Shown here: one piece after another, positions 8,514 to 21,320 of the stretch | Layout of the letters: every line of letters begins with the position of its first letter | How positions within the stretch are numbered: position 1 is the stretch's first letter | Assembly (NCBI RefSeq): GCF_026151205.1 | Contig: NC_087074.1 | Span: forward strand, 6,200,001-6,264,000 | Direction of reading: 5' to 3' | DNA from: Bolinopsis microptera | Lineage: Eukaryota > Ctenophora > Tentaculata > Lobata > Bolinopsidae | Length of the DNA stretch: 64,000 nucleotides | The notes under the pieces: generated by a model | Told to the model about the DNA's origin: nothing | Databases searched by the model: none | The model's input: the letters and a program-made list of their open reading frames with translations, nothing else | Position numbers and translations under genes: made by a program

Positions 8514-11500
8514 ATGCGGATATTTGTCGTGACAATAATTCTCGCGTTGAGTAGTCTCGTCGTTACTGATGTTTACATGCAGAACCCTCGAGGATCCAAT
8601 AACCGGTGAGTAACACTGTTTTACAGAAACATAGTATGTCTTTAATTCATAGTTTATAGTTAATAATAGTTAATTCTTTAATTCATCAGCATGTGTTATC
8701 CGCAACAGTTATCAGCCAGTGACACCACAAATAATCATTTGGCTGATGATACAAAGTATAGATATATATCCTCATTTAATGAACTTCTAAACTGAAGATA
8801 GTTTCACTTTTCCCGATGGAATATCATAATAGTATATCAAAATGGAAACTGCAGTGTCCTTAGACTTTTGTATCGTCTAGTTTTAAAATTTAAAAACATG
8901 TCCCCACCAGGTTGAACGAGAAGACATCAAACAGGGAGAATGCCAACAGGCTGTTCGACTCACAGAACAACAACAAGGGCGGTTACAACACTGGAGATAG
9001 ACTGGCCAGTAAGGCTGGAGATAATCCACAGAGGATTTATAACATGGTGAGTAAGCTAGACTACAGAGGATTTATAACACGGTGAGTAAGCTAGACTACA
9101 GAGGATTTATCACATGGTGAGTAAGCTAGACTACAGAGGATTTATAACATGGTGAGTAAGCTAGACTACAGAGGATTTATAACACGGTGAGTAAGCTAGA
9201 CTACAGAGGGTTTATCACATGGTGAGTAAGCTAGACTACAGAGGATTTATAACATGGTGAGTAAGCTAGACTACAGAGGATTTATAACATGGTGAGTAAG
9301 CTAGACTACAGAGGATTTATCACATGGTGAGTAAGCTAGACTACAGAGGATTTATCACATGGTGAGTAAGCTAGACTACAGAGGATTTATAACATGGTGA
9401 GTAAGCTAGACTACAGAGGATTTATAACATGGTGAGTAAGCTAGACTACAGAGGATTTATAACATGGTGAGTAAGCTAGACTACAGAGGATTTATCACAT
9501 GGTGAGTAAGCTAGACTACAGAGGATTTATCACATGGTGAGTAAGCTAGACTACAGAGGATTTATAACATGGTGAGTAAGCTAGACTACAGAGGATTTAT
9601 AACATGGTGAGTAAGCTAGACTACAGAGGATTTATAACATGGTGAGTAAGCTAGACTACAGAGGATTTATAACATGGTGAGTAAGCTAGACTACAGAGGA
9701 TTTATAACATGGTGAGTAAGCTAGACTACAGAGGATTTATAACATGGTGAGTAAGCTAGACTACAGAGGATTTATAACATGGTGAGTAAGCTAGACTACA
9801 GAGGATTTATAACATGGTGAGTAAGCTAGACTACAGAGGATTTATAACATGGTGAGTAAGCTAGACTACAGAGGATTTATAACATGGTGAGTAAGCTAGA
9901 CTACAGAGGATTTATAACATGGTGAGTAAGCTAGACTACAGAGGATTTATAACATGGTGAGTAAGCTAGACTACAGAGGATTTATAACATGGTGAGTAAG
10001 CTAGACTACAGAGGATTTATAACATGGTGAGTAAGCTAGACTACAGAGGATTTATAACATGGTGAGTAAGCTAGACTATAGAGGATTTATAACATGGTGA
10101 GTAAGCTAGACTTCAGAGGATTTATAACATGGTGAGTAAGCTAGACTACAGAGGATTTATAACACGGTGAGTAAGCTAGACTACAGAGGATTTATAACAT
10201 GGTGAGTAAGCTAGACTACAGAGGATTTATAACATGGTGAGTAAGCTAGACTATAGAGGATTTATAACATGGTGAGTAAGCTAGACTATAGAGGATTTAT
10301 AACACGGTGAGTAAGCTAGACTATAGAGGATTTATAACATGGTGAGTAAGCTAGACTACAGAGGATTTATAACATGGTGAGTAAGCTAGACTACAGAGGA
10401 TTTATAACACGGTGAGTAAGCTAGACTACAGAGGATTTATAACATGGTGAGTAAGCTAGACCATGGTGAGTTAAGCATTTCCTTTGGTCGGATTTATGGA
10501 AATATTTGAAAACTAAATGATATCCCGACCATTAGGCTGAGTCAACCAAGGAGATTTAAAATAGATGTGTAATACTCTAATAGTGTAGAGACGGAGTCAT
10601 TAGCTCACTTCCTTGACTGAGTTACACTTATATTTTAACCCCGTACTCTCTGCAATATGGTCATATATCTGCAATATCCCAGCAATACTGGTCATATATC
10701 ACAATATCCCAGCAATACTGGTCATATATCACAATATCCCAGCAATTATACTGGTCATATATCACAATATCCCAGAAATACTACGCAAGTGGACCCACCA
10801 CTAAGGAAGGTACCAAACTTATGGTAGAATGGACAAATCAGCATGGTTGTGGGGAGGACCACTCCAAAATGAACTGCAACGTTGTGATACAGTACATGTG
10901 CCAGAGTAATGGTACTGATGAAGATTACCCTGTTAGTAATGGTAGTGACGAGGAGAAAGTTATAAAACGTATTTTCTACCTGCGGGACGGAACCAGCACT
11001 GATACACAGGTTAGTCCAGTATTGACTATTAAAACCAGCACGATAACAGGACGGTAACAGGCCCATATTAGTCCTATTTTAAAACCAGCACGATAACAGG
11101 ACGGTAACAGGCCCATATTGGCCCTATTTTAAAACCAGCACGATAACAGGACGGTAACAGGCCCACATTGGTCCTATTTTAAAACCAGCACGATAACAGG
11201 ACGGCAACAGGCCCATATTGGTCCTATTTGCAACCTCGATCAGGATTACCCGGGATCGTATTTAGGTTGAGACAGGGTCCGTGATTATTGGAGGTTTGGT
11301 TCGTCTTCATACCAAAGGATTTCGACGTTGTTGGTATTACTCAGTTTTACTATTTCATAATATCAAAACCGCAGAAATTCGACGATCCAAGGAAGAAGGA
11401 GTCGGATGATAAATACGATGCCCGAATGTTGAAAAACTACGTAACAAATTCTGATAAGACAGACGGCCTACATGAAACAGTTTATTGGTACGACCAATGC

Positions 11501-14500
11501 AAATACAGAGAAGCTAACGGAGGTAGCTTTTACTTTCAGTTTAACAGTTTTAAGTTCTTAAGACCCCCTTCCGGACTCCGGCCCTCCCCCGCCCCCCTTT
11601 GGAGATTGTCACATTTCTGCTTTATTTTTGGAGTTCGTCACATTTCTGCTTTATTTTTGGAGTTCGTCATATTTCTGCTTTACTTTTGGAGATTGCTTCA
11701 TTGCTTTGACATTTTTGTTATCATGTAATATATAGAAAAGTACCTGAGGCATTGGTGAACATTTATTGTTCTACAGGGCTGTTCACAGCGGATCAGGATC
11801 TTGAAGATGACGATATAGGGTATGTAACCTCTACCAGAACAAGACAGAACAACGATGGGGACAGAAGTGGATACGAATGCCCCGAGGAGAGGGACTACTT
11901 CCCTTACTGGCAGCCTACACTGCAATCCGAGTTAGTTTCTAAGTTATCAGATTATTGGGTCCAATATACCACACATTGGTTGGTAAATTATATCAGCACC
12001 AAGGTCTTAAAAACAAGTATTGCAAAGATTTCGATATACTTGTTTTTCTATTCAGCTGAAACTATGCTTCTTATAAATTCACCTTACTAACCAAAATGCC
12101 AAATAAACTTCTTTTTGTTTTTCAGAAGATTAAATCGCTTCCAAACTACGCCGTGGATAGATCTTGCCTGGCTGGGAGACACTGAAAAGTGCGATTATAT
12201 CAAGAAAAACTCATTCAATCGTAACTCGAAATGGAGATGTGTATTCGGTGGCGCCGCCGCTCTCGAAAAGAGGAGAAGTCGCAGTCACAAGAAAAAGTCC
12301 AGTGACGACGATGACGAAGATGAAGTGAAAAGAAAGTATGGTAGACCTATCTCTGAGGAAAGCTGTACCGCCGAGGGAGGGAGTTGGGTTGAGTTCCTCT
12401 CTTATCTGGAGGTCCTGAAGGACGTAACGAGCGAGAGCGCTTGTGCAGCTGCCCGGAGTAAAGATAAGAGAAACCAGATCTCCTGGAGTAAACTCAGGGT
12501 GAGAATATTAAACATGTTCAATGAAGTGAGGAGGAGGGATCTGAACAAGAGACAAGTTCCTTTTACAAGTTCCTTTTACAAGTTCCTTTTACAAGTTCAC
12601 AGTAACAAAACCTAACCTTATTACCAGAGTGACGATGCAGCTGAGGTTTGTGTAGTCCAAGCTCCAGAAGTGATGTGTGGAGCCGCTCCCTGGAGTAGAG
12701 TCAACCATCTCGGTCAGCAGATAAGAGCACAATGCACATAGAACAAAATAAAAATAAATATTCTTCAGTACATGCTGACTACCTTTACCTAAGTGGAAAT
12801 ACTAACTCACTAACTGTAACTAATAACTGGATTATTGTACACCTGATAATTAGTAAGTTCTACGTTACTTACATAACATAATTCCAGGTAATGCTGGAGG
12901 TCCCGGTCCGTCACCCAACGCCTCCAGAGTTGAAGTGGATATGCCTCACTTCCCCAGTGGAGATGCTAAACGCTGTGTGCTGCGACTGCGCTACAACATT
13001 TCAACATCCGACTACGACGGTTGGAATACTGATGCCAGTTCCAACAATGATGAGTAAGTTTCACTCCAGAACATTCTTTCTTTACATCTTCCTTTTATCT
13101 TTAATCGTTTTAACCATGTATAGCTAGTCCACGCCCTAGATACATAACATGGAGGCTTTGTTCCACTTCTAAACACAAAGCTCTAGCCTCTAACAGTGAG
13201 AACTCCACAGTGATGTTATTGAGAACGACCCTGAGATAGATGTGTTGGGTAACGGCGAGGAGATGGAACTGGCACTGAACACAGCTCAAACTGGTCGTAC
13301 CTTCCAGGACAGATCACATGTTTTCGAGGTAAGTAGACAAGATTTCAACTCAGTGAAATACAATATGAAGAGCTAAGATCTATAAGATAACCATCTTGAC
13401 TCTGTACCACAATAATTCAACAGCTATACACACCTAGCTTTTCGCACGCACATGACATACACATTACGCAGGTGTTGCCGAGGATGGACTCGATGGATGG
13501 CAAGACCATTCACAACCTGAATGTGCGTGGTAAGCGGGGTAATATTGTACAAACGTTCCCGGCTACGGAATACGACTTTATACCAGACAGACTGGTCGTT
13601 AAAAAAGATACTGATTTGGTGCACGTGCAGTGGACAGGTTCAAACACCCATGACAACAACAATGATGGAGACGCAGGAGAAGGAAAAGATGGTAAGATTT
13701 TAATTGGTTGATGACGAATTGAATTCGAAATCGGCTTTCTTACAATGAAATTAATTATAGTTACAGTAACCGTTCCTCGATTTTCTGTAATTAATATACT
13801 GTGTAGAAAACCAATAACAAGGTACATATTTACAACAGGTACAGATCGCCACAACCTGTTGGAGATGACCTCTCTAGATGAAAGTTACCCTTTAAAGATC
13901 ACGGATGCGGACTTCTGGAGCGGTGTACAGTCCTTAACAGACACTGGGGCAACTGGCGAGGATATTGCTGTTGGACTTGCTACTTCTGGCTTCTACTGCG
14001 GTATGCTTGCAGTGCTAATGTCTGTTTGATTAATATAATGATAATTTAAAAACGTTTCTTTAAAGTTTATTTATAGGTGCTCTAAACAAACTATTTAACC
14101 AGCAAAAAGGGAGACAGACCAATGTCCTGCTTCATTGTCTTTGGCTAAGAAACGCAAACTAGATGACAAACTGGACAATGCACCAGCAAGCTACTTTGGT
14201 CACGTTCTCAAGTTTACAAAGGCTGACACCTTGTTCTATATGTGTTCCAGAAACAATAACTTCTCAAACAGGTTAGTTAGTTCTGAAGGTTTGGTTTAAG
14301 ATGTTAAGCAGCTGTTAAATTGCTGTGGATTCATTTTCGCCCTGAAATCATTAGAAAGGCGTTTCTAGACTCATTTAGCTAGTAGGTATACTATATTATA
14401 CCACTGTAGTTAGATACAAGATACAAGGGCAGGTAATTTCCAGTGAGCTTAACTAAAACAATTCCAGGTCACAGAAGGGAGCCCTTTGGGTTGAGGACTA

Positions 14501-14501
14501 A
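8514..14501 (+). CDS. Secreted DD3-3-like protein, 13 exons
   Basis: Exons: 8514-8605, 8911-9046, 10776-11009, 11375-11522, 11777-11930, 12129-12498, 12628-12712, 12888-13053, 13211-13328, 13472-13691, 13839-14000, 14103-14271, 14468-14501. All junctions keep frame and give 695 residues. The start is the first ATG before a hydrophobic signal peptide ([18 protein letters not shown]), with cleavage likely before DVYMQNPRG. Conserved-looking segments are [52 protein letters not shown] and RGKRGNIVQ. They match what is known of the DD3-3 family, first named in Dictyostelium and present in several invertebrates; its biochemical role is unknown. A lysine/aspartate-rich insertion (about residues 303-325) looks lineage-specific. 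Exon 12 requires the acceptor at 14102; the upstream AG at 14076 would cause a frameshift. The exon 6 acceptor (AAG at 12128) is the least certain. Confidence 0.85.
9026..10462 (+). repeat. 35-bp minisatellite containing a 5' splice site
   Basis: About 41 head-to-tail copies of a 35-bp unit, GAGGATTTATAACATG followed by GTGAGTAAGCTAGACTACA. The first copy is the real end of DD3-3 exon 2 plus the real donor at 9047, and every later copy repeats the donor consensus GTGAGT. Sequence variants are few (ATAACAC, ATCACATG, CTATAG), which implies recent expansion. The array fills most of intron 2. Confidence 0.97.
10660..10775 (+). repeat. 30-bp tandem repeat across a 3' splice site
   Basis: Four copies of CAATATCCCAG (at 10672, 10702, 10732 and 10765) within a 30-33 bp unit that also contains CTGGTCATATAT. 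The last copy is the acceptor of DD3-3 exon 3, so the acceptor is repeated as well as the donor at the other end of the same intron. Confidence 0.9.
11010..11230 (+). repeat. 50-bp repeat directly after the exon 3 donor
   Basis: About four copies of a 50-bp unit with core AAAACCAGCACGATAACAGG and GGTAACAGGCCCATATT. The array begins immediately at the donor of exon 3 (GTTAGTCC), and a similar TTAGTCC recurs within a unit. Confidence 0.9.
11598..11697 (+). repeat. About 29-bp repeat in DD3-3 intron 4
   Basis: Four imperfect copies of TTTGGAGTTCGTCACATT followed by TCTGCTTTATT. Confidence 0.85.
12550..12600 (+). repeat. 15-bp repeat in DD3-3 intron 6
   Basis: ACAAGTTCCTTTT repeated about four times shortly before the exon 7 acceptor. 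Confidence 0.8.
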
Positions 14502-14791
14502 TGGATATAAGAACTTGAGGATCCACGACACACGTTCCACAAGTACAAAGTCAAAGATAGCTTACTCCTGAGCTTCATAGACATATATACATTACGGATG
14601 AAATATCGACCAAGAAATCGTATTTTAATGTGCACAACCTTATATGTTTCAGTTCAATGCATTATTTATTACATACAATTTATCTTTTTACATGATTTAC
14701 TCAATGTTTTGATTTAATGCATCACCAACCAAGAAAAGTGGGTAATCGAAAAATTAAGGATCACATCTGTTTACATATTATCATTGTTTAA
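14502..14791. other. Intergenic space between convergent genes
   Basis: Lies between the stop of the DD3-3-like gene (+) and the stop of the following minus-strand gene, so it holds both 3' UTRs. No further gene and no unambiguous AATAAA was identified here. Confidence 0.5.
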
Positions 14792-17700
14792 TTAGAATAT
14801 AATCATAATATCTGATAATTTATCACTGGGTATCGCACCACAAGCTGCAGTCTTTATCTGTTTACATGCCTGATCATAACCTATATCTGCTCCAACATCA
14901 ATTCTGCAAGATTTAAAGTTCTATTTCATTGTAATTTTAAGAGTTTAGATACAGAAATTCGGAAAAGTACTGATGACCGTGTGAACGTTATTCAGGGCCA
15001 GCTGGTGGAAATAAAATATATTATTGTGGCTGCATACTTACTCAATACATGATTCATCATTCATCAGAGCAGATCTAACTTTTCCTAGACGTATCTTCAT
15101 TACTTGTGGAAGATCATAGAGAGCATAAGCTTGAGCTAGATTCATCCACACTGCAAAAACTTGACTCTTACCAATTTGGATAACCACTTTTGGGCTTATC
15201 TCGCCTAAAGAAAATAGTATGATAATTTGCTAAATAGAATAGAAAATCTGACCTTTTCAATCACTATCACTATTCCTTATGTAAATAAATCTTCGTCATC
15301 CATAAAACTGTTTTGCTTTCATAAAATTGTAATTTAAACTTACTATATAAATGCTTTTGACTACAATAACCAATCTCAAGAACTTGAGGGTGGAGAATAT
15401 TATTGGTTTTTCGAATGACATTTCCACTATAAGCAACAATGATGCTGTCACAAGTGATCTCTTCTGGTGTTTGAAAACCTATGGAAAAATAAAATGTGGA
15501 CAGTGTTATCCATAGCCATTGGTCATATTATGATAATGATGGAAGTGTGGTTACTAATTAGAATTATAATCACATACACAGCACTCTGTAGTTTGGTAAT
15601 CTCAAATCTGTCAATGCATGGTTAGGGCACAGTTGGGGTGGATTAAGAATTACTAAGAACTAACAGAAATGGTTGCACCGTGGCTTAAGTTACAGCTCAC
15701 TGGCAATGCAGTTAAACCTCTATATAATACCAGGCCAAAAAGTGCACACTGCTCAGTATAAAAACCAGTATTCAAACAAAATTTCTTACACAACACGAGC
15801 TAATTAGCTAAAAGTTTGAGAGGTCCAATATATCAACGTTCCCAGTATTTAACAGAAAGGCACGGATTCTACTGTACTTTGCAAGTGCCTTCATTCAGTT
15901 TCTTGTAAATTTGCAACTGTAGAAAATGAAAAACCAACCTGTGAATCCAATAAACCTTAGAATTCTACGCAGAGTTTGCACATCAGGTAATGCTTTTTTG
16001 CAATTGAGATACAAATAAACAATCTTCTGACAATCTCTGTCCTTGCAAACATCATATAAAACTCTTATCTCATATCCACACGAAACTGCTATATTGCCTG
16101 CACCTCTTGCATAAACTTGGATCAGTTTCAATGCGGAGATCTGACTTCTTACTGCATACCAGTCCTTGAATTTGACTTCATATGAAAACTTAGCTTTTTT
16201 AGAATTCATCTTAACCACCTCAATGACTGGAGGAAGGGTATGGCACATTGCAAGAATTTCAGGAAAAAGATCATCAGCATCATTCTCATATATCTGCAAT
16301 ATATTGATAAGATAAATTCAAAAGGTGTTTTACTCAAGCTTTTTAAGCTGATCTGAATATAGCACAGGCACCTGTAAAATGAAAACCTGAGACGATATTT
16401 TTAAATAGAGAGCAATAATAACATCTTATTAAGACCAATAATTAGTCTTTACCTTAATTATAACACATCCAAGATTTGACTTGAAGACAAGGTCTACAAG
16501 CTTTGCTTGGCATTTTATGTCTAAGCACTTCAACCGTACAAATTTGCATACTTTACTTTTCACAAAGTAGTTCCAAACCGTGCTTAATCCATCAAAGCAA
16601 GCATTTATGTGGACATCATTTGTAGGAAGGCCTGGAGTTCTGATATTGTAGACAATTCTCTGGTAAGGGATGGTTAAAACTTCCATAGGGTCTCTTATGA
16701 CTGAGGAAACTACATGTAAGTATAACTGTGATTGCTTTTAAAAGATGTAACATTTGTATGTTGGAAACCGACTACTTCAGAAAAAGATTGATTAGATGCT
16801 AAAAATAAATATCTAAGTGGCAACTAAATACTAGAGGGCATCCTGATTCCTGACATGACCAAGTGACTCAATTGAAAGTACCATTCAAAGTAAAACCACT
16901 GATGATTGCAATTATCATTTCCCCACTAGCCTTGTTCTGATCGAAAAATGATGGTATCTTCTTCACAGCCATTGGAACTCTCGTGATAACGAGCATGGTG
17001 AAAAGCTGACATTTCCTCCAAATCATGAACTAAATTCAAAACTTTGTCAATTGCAAAACAGTTGGTCAGAAAAAGTCTTGTGGTTTTCTGGATACCATTG
17101 TTGCTGTCTTTAACATTTACAATGCTGACTAAGTATATTATGATGTTTTATACCCAATATTGATTATGACCAATATCTATTAGCTAAAATAAATCTATTT
17201 TACATGTATAAAAAGATGGGTAGCAAAGCTTGATATAAAATGATGTACAGTATTATATGATATATAAAGTTCAATATGTTGACTTTTCACTCGAAATTAA
17301 GTCAATAAAAATGAAATTATGTTTTTTCAAAAGCTACACACTAGATGGATATTTTTTCTGTGTGAGAGAGACGACTTTATTTTCGCTTTGGATAGCTGAT
17401 CTCAGAGTAGAAAACTCTACAATTCCTCTAATGATGAAGTCAGATGGGTTGAAAAACCAAGAGTCCTGCACAGAAAATATGTAATGAAAACATTGATCAC
17501 TCATACAACCAAAATTGTTAATGTAAACTATTAATGTAAACTAAAGTCATACTTAACAACGCACACAAGGTTTTCATAAATAAACTTACAGAAGCCTTTT
17601 GAAATTTGTTGACATCAATAGGAAGAATAAACATATCTTTAGTCAAAATTTCCGGAAGCTTTTCATCAATCTCAAATGTCTTAATTTCCATTGGACATGC

Positions 17701-18308
17701 CTCTTTGATGAAAGCAATGGTCTGATTGCTTGACTTATTGCCAAACAACTCAATCTGAAAGCTTGGAGCTGCAACAGTAGAACATTGAATAAGGATGATA
17801 TTTATTAGTTTTTCCTCCAAGTAATAGCTTTTGATGAGTTTCCAATTACGGTCAATGTTCTTTTTGTGGCAGAGGACGGAAATTCTAAAGGTAAGGTAAA
17901 ACTGTATAGATTTCCATTCAGATAGTTCTGTTAACTGAAAATATTCCAGTTATACATGAGTCGTTATACATCCGCTTTTATTTGCTCTCGATAAAATTTA
18001 ATCCTGCTTACCAAAAGTGTCAACAGTGAATTTGAAGGATATAACTTTCAGTTGTATTGATCAATGACCAAGGCAGTTAATTCAAGTGCATGGAAGATCA
18101 TCTCGGCTGAATATCAACTTAAAATTCCGAAAATGATAAATTTTAGAGCTGCATACAATCTTACCACAGAAAATTCATGAGATGAAGAGGGCTGTAAATC
18201 ATTCCGATTAAGAGCAAATAGTGGGCTACTCCAGATAATGGTGCACATGATTGTACTTGACAATTCCTTTGCTGAATTTTCACCCTCGTGGTTTATCAAC
18301 CTTCGCAT
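14792..18308 (-). CDS. Multi-exon gene of unknown function, about 570 residues
   Basis: Well-supported minus-strand exons with matching phases: 16700-16453, 16293-15939, 15478-15344, 15204-15042 and 14903-14792 (stop TAA). They read, for example, SIRDPMEVLTIPYQRIV, IYENDADDLFPEILAMC, GFQTPEEITCDSIIVAY, KVVIQIGKSQVFAVWM and EIDVGADIGYDQACK. Less certain upstream exons: 18308-18165 (start MRRLINHEGENS), 17859-17590, 17465-17342 and 17128-16967. They join in phase if the donor GTGAAG at 16966 is used; otherwise that frame stops at 16928 and there may be two genes. The protein is rich in aliphatic residues and scattered cysteines, with no signal peptide or domain that I recognise. It converges with the DD3-3-like gene. 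Confidence 0.55.
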
Positions 18309-19143
18309 AAATATATTTAGACAAACATCATGTTAATATTTGAGGTTTTAAGATATGAAATTATTTGAGTTAGAACCATATAACCTGGAATAAACTCAAA
18401 TAGAATTTTAATACTCTGATCTAACAACTTTTACATTTTAAGGTGAGCAATGGCTGTACACTGTATTATGTATGTTATGTCATGTGTTGTTATTTGACCT
18501 TGTCCCACGTCGTCATATTTGATTTTTGTTCAGAGCTATTTACCGCTAACAAATTTGACCTACATATATACATGTATACCACTGGGCTTCACCTAACCAT
18601 GTGCTTTCGTGCCACTGCGGGCGCGCTTGTTTGTAAGCGCAAGGGCTCTGTGATCTGGATAGAGCAATCACTAGGCGGCACTCAGCCTGTTAAATAATAT
18701 ATGCTGATGCCTATACCATTTCAAATTTTATTGACAAACAATTCAACTAACTTGGCATAAATAATTGACTTAAAATATTATCTAATATCTAATTGACGGG
18801 TGTTACTCGTCTAAATTTCTTCAAAGTAGCGTGCGCCGCTTTCTTCTCGAGGCAAGTGCTACGAAATGGCGCATGCCGCCGTGCCGGGCTAGTCCATGAA
18901 CAATGGAAAAAACCCGTTTAACCTTAAAATAGTGTCAAGACTCAAAAGGGCTTTTACTAATTCGCTCGCCCAAAAATTTTACGTGACTTTGGTTTTTATG
19001 GTTTTACAGCCGTACAAAACGGTTTTTATTTTATTTATATATTATTTATTTAAATAAACCCTAATCCCAACCCTAACCCTAACCATAACCCCGAAACTAT
19101 CCATAACCCTTACCACAACCCTAACCCTAAACTGAGCCCTAAA
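18309..19143. other. Intergenic DNA with telomere-like CCCTAA runs
   Basis: No gene supported. About 19062-19135 holds degenerate CCCTAACCC units. CTAAATTTCTTC followed by AAGTAGCGTGCG (about 18810-18845) is one of three dispersed copies in the window (others near 25470 and 55265), marking a small repeat family. Confidence 0.5.
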
Positions 19144-19515
19144 CAATCGAATTTATGTTTTACTAGCCTGTCACGTGACAAAAACGGTTTTTTGCCCATA
19201 ACTCTCCAGGGAAGCATTTTTACCCTACGTCATGGGGGGTGATTCGGAATCAGCGTCCAAAATACACCGATTTAGATAAATTTCATACCCATAAAATTTG
19301 GGCGAGCGATTTAGTAGGAGCGACTCAAAAGACTCAAATAACTATTTAATTCGCGTTTTTTGACAGCACTTGGGGGTTCACTACTTGTCGACATGTCGAT
19401 GAGTCCAACTCGGAGCGCGTTTCGGTGCGTACTTATAAACCTAAAATTATTTTCCCGGAGAACTAAGACAATAGCGTTTTTGGTTTTTCAGCTTGTTATT
19501 CTTTTTCAAAAGTAT
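19144..19515 (+). repeat. About 375-bp direct repeat, copy 1
   Basis: The stretch from AACAATCGAATTTATG to TTTTTCAAAAGTAT is repeated almost identically at 20751-21126, inside the neighbouring foldback arm. One evident difference is ACAAAAACGG against ACCAAAACGG. Confidence 0.9.
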
Positions 19516-20563
19516 CCCGAGTGATTTATATAAATGTATATATTGATTTTTAATATGTAATATATGACAATTTTACCAAAACCCATAATCATGGGTAGAG
19601 TGGACCGCTGCCAGTGTCTCTCTTTCCCAACGAAAAGGAAGTGATATTAATTTGATTGACCGTTCTCAAATGCAAAATGATACCGAGAATGAAATCGGTC
19701 GCTCGCTTTTCCCATTCATTCACGGCTTACGAATTGTATAAATAAGTTTCGATTGATTACATCAATCAGATGCTGTAAAAATATCTTTGGATTGCGTTCG
19801 GGTAGATACCTAGTATTCGGGGTAAGGGACAAGGGTGGTAGTTATTACTTATTGAACAAGCTTAAGTTTATTGATTCTTCATTGCCGAGTACAGCTGCTT
19901 TGGGAAGTTCTTCTTAATATATTACAATTGTAAATGAATGGGAAAAGCGAGCGACCGATTTCATTCTCGGTATCATTTTGCATTTGAGAACGGTCAATCA
20001 AATTAATATCACTTCCTTTTCGTTGGGAAAGAGAGACACTGGCAGCGGTCCACTCTACCCATGATTATGGGTTTTGGTAAAATATCATCTCTTTTTGATT
20101 ATAATGTCATGGTACTTTATAAAGTCGAAATATAAACTGATGTCTTCATTAATAAGGAGGAAGTTTCAACGATTTCGAAATTTTTCCTTTAAAAACATTT
20201 CCTTGTGTTTAGGGAAGCATATCGGTCGATCACTGACTGAATATGCCACTTAATACTCATTCAAGTTGGCATTAAATTCATATATAATGACATTAAACTG
20301 TCGTGGCAAAGCAGAATTTGTTGGAAATCACGAATGAGCAAAATTCTCACCTTTCGCACGTGCAAACTTTGAGCGGACGTTGCGTGCGCATCCAATATTG
20401 AATCGCCGTAAATTTTTGCATGTAATTGTTTTATATATAGTTTGATAAGCATGCAAAGTTTCAAAGTATTTCAAGAAGAACTGTAATCACAACGGCACTC
20501 TAAAGTTGACAGAAAATGACGAAAACAGCAATTTTCAGTGATTTTAGCAATTTTCTATCAATT

Positions 20564-21320
20564 TGGGCGTGTCCCCACGTGTGCAAATTTTCGATTTTCA
20601 ACTTTAAAACTAGCCTAATGCACAATTTATACCTATAGGAAGCAGAACTGAGCTCCACAACCCAAGGCATGGTCCAACACTAGAGAATACTAAATCGCAA
20701 AATTGACGTTTTTATAAAATAATTCTTCAAAAAAGCACAAACTTCAATGAAAACAATCGAATTTATGTTTTACTAGCCTGTCACGTGACCAAAACGGTTT
20801 TTTGCCCATAACTCTCCAGGGAAGCATTTTTACCCTACGTCATGGGGGGTGATTCGGAATCAGCGTCCAAAATACACCGATTTAGATAAATTTCATACCC
20901 ATAAAATTTGGGCGAGCGATTTAGTAGGAGCGACTCAAAAGACTCAAATAACTATTTAATTCGCGTTTTTTGACAGCACTTGGGGGTTCACTACTTGTCG
21001 ACATGTCGATGAGTCCAACTCGGAGCGCGTTTCGGTGCGTACTTATAAACCTAAAATTATTTTCCCGGAGAACTAAGACAATAGCGTTTTTGGTTTTTCA
21101 GCTTGTTATTCTTTTTCAAAAGTATCTATCAATTTGGGCGTGTCCCCACGTGTGCAACTTTTCGATTTTCAACTTTAAAACTAGCCTAATGCACAATTTA
21201 TACCTATAGGAAGCAGAACTGAGCTCCACAACCCAAGGCATGGTCCAACACCAGAGAATACTAAATCGCAAAATTGACGTTTTTATAAAATAATTCTTCA
21301 AAAAAGCACAAACTTCAATG
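20564..21320 (+). repeat. Captured block flanked by about 188-bp direct repeats
   Basis: CTATCAATTTGGGCGTGTCC up to ACTTCAATGA occurs at 20566-20750 and again at 21125-21320. Between them lies the second copy (20751-21126) of the 375-bp block otherwise found at 19144-19515. The right arm of the foldback has no such block, so this is an insertion or duplication that happened in the left arm. Confidence 0.85.

Noticed and set aside
9026-10462. CRISPR-like direct repeats
   Set aside because: Units are contiguous with no unique spacers, and the context is an animal intron.
19062-19135. Chromosome end
   Set aside because: CCCTAA units are degenerate and followed by 45 kb of ordinary sequence, so at most an interstitial relic.
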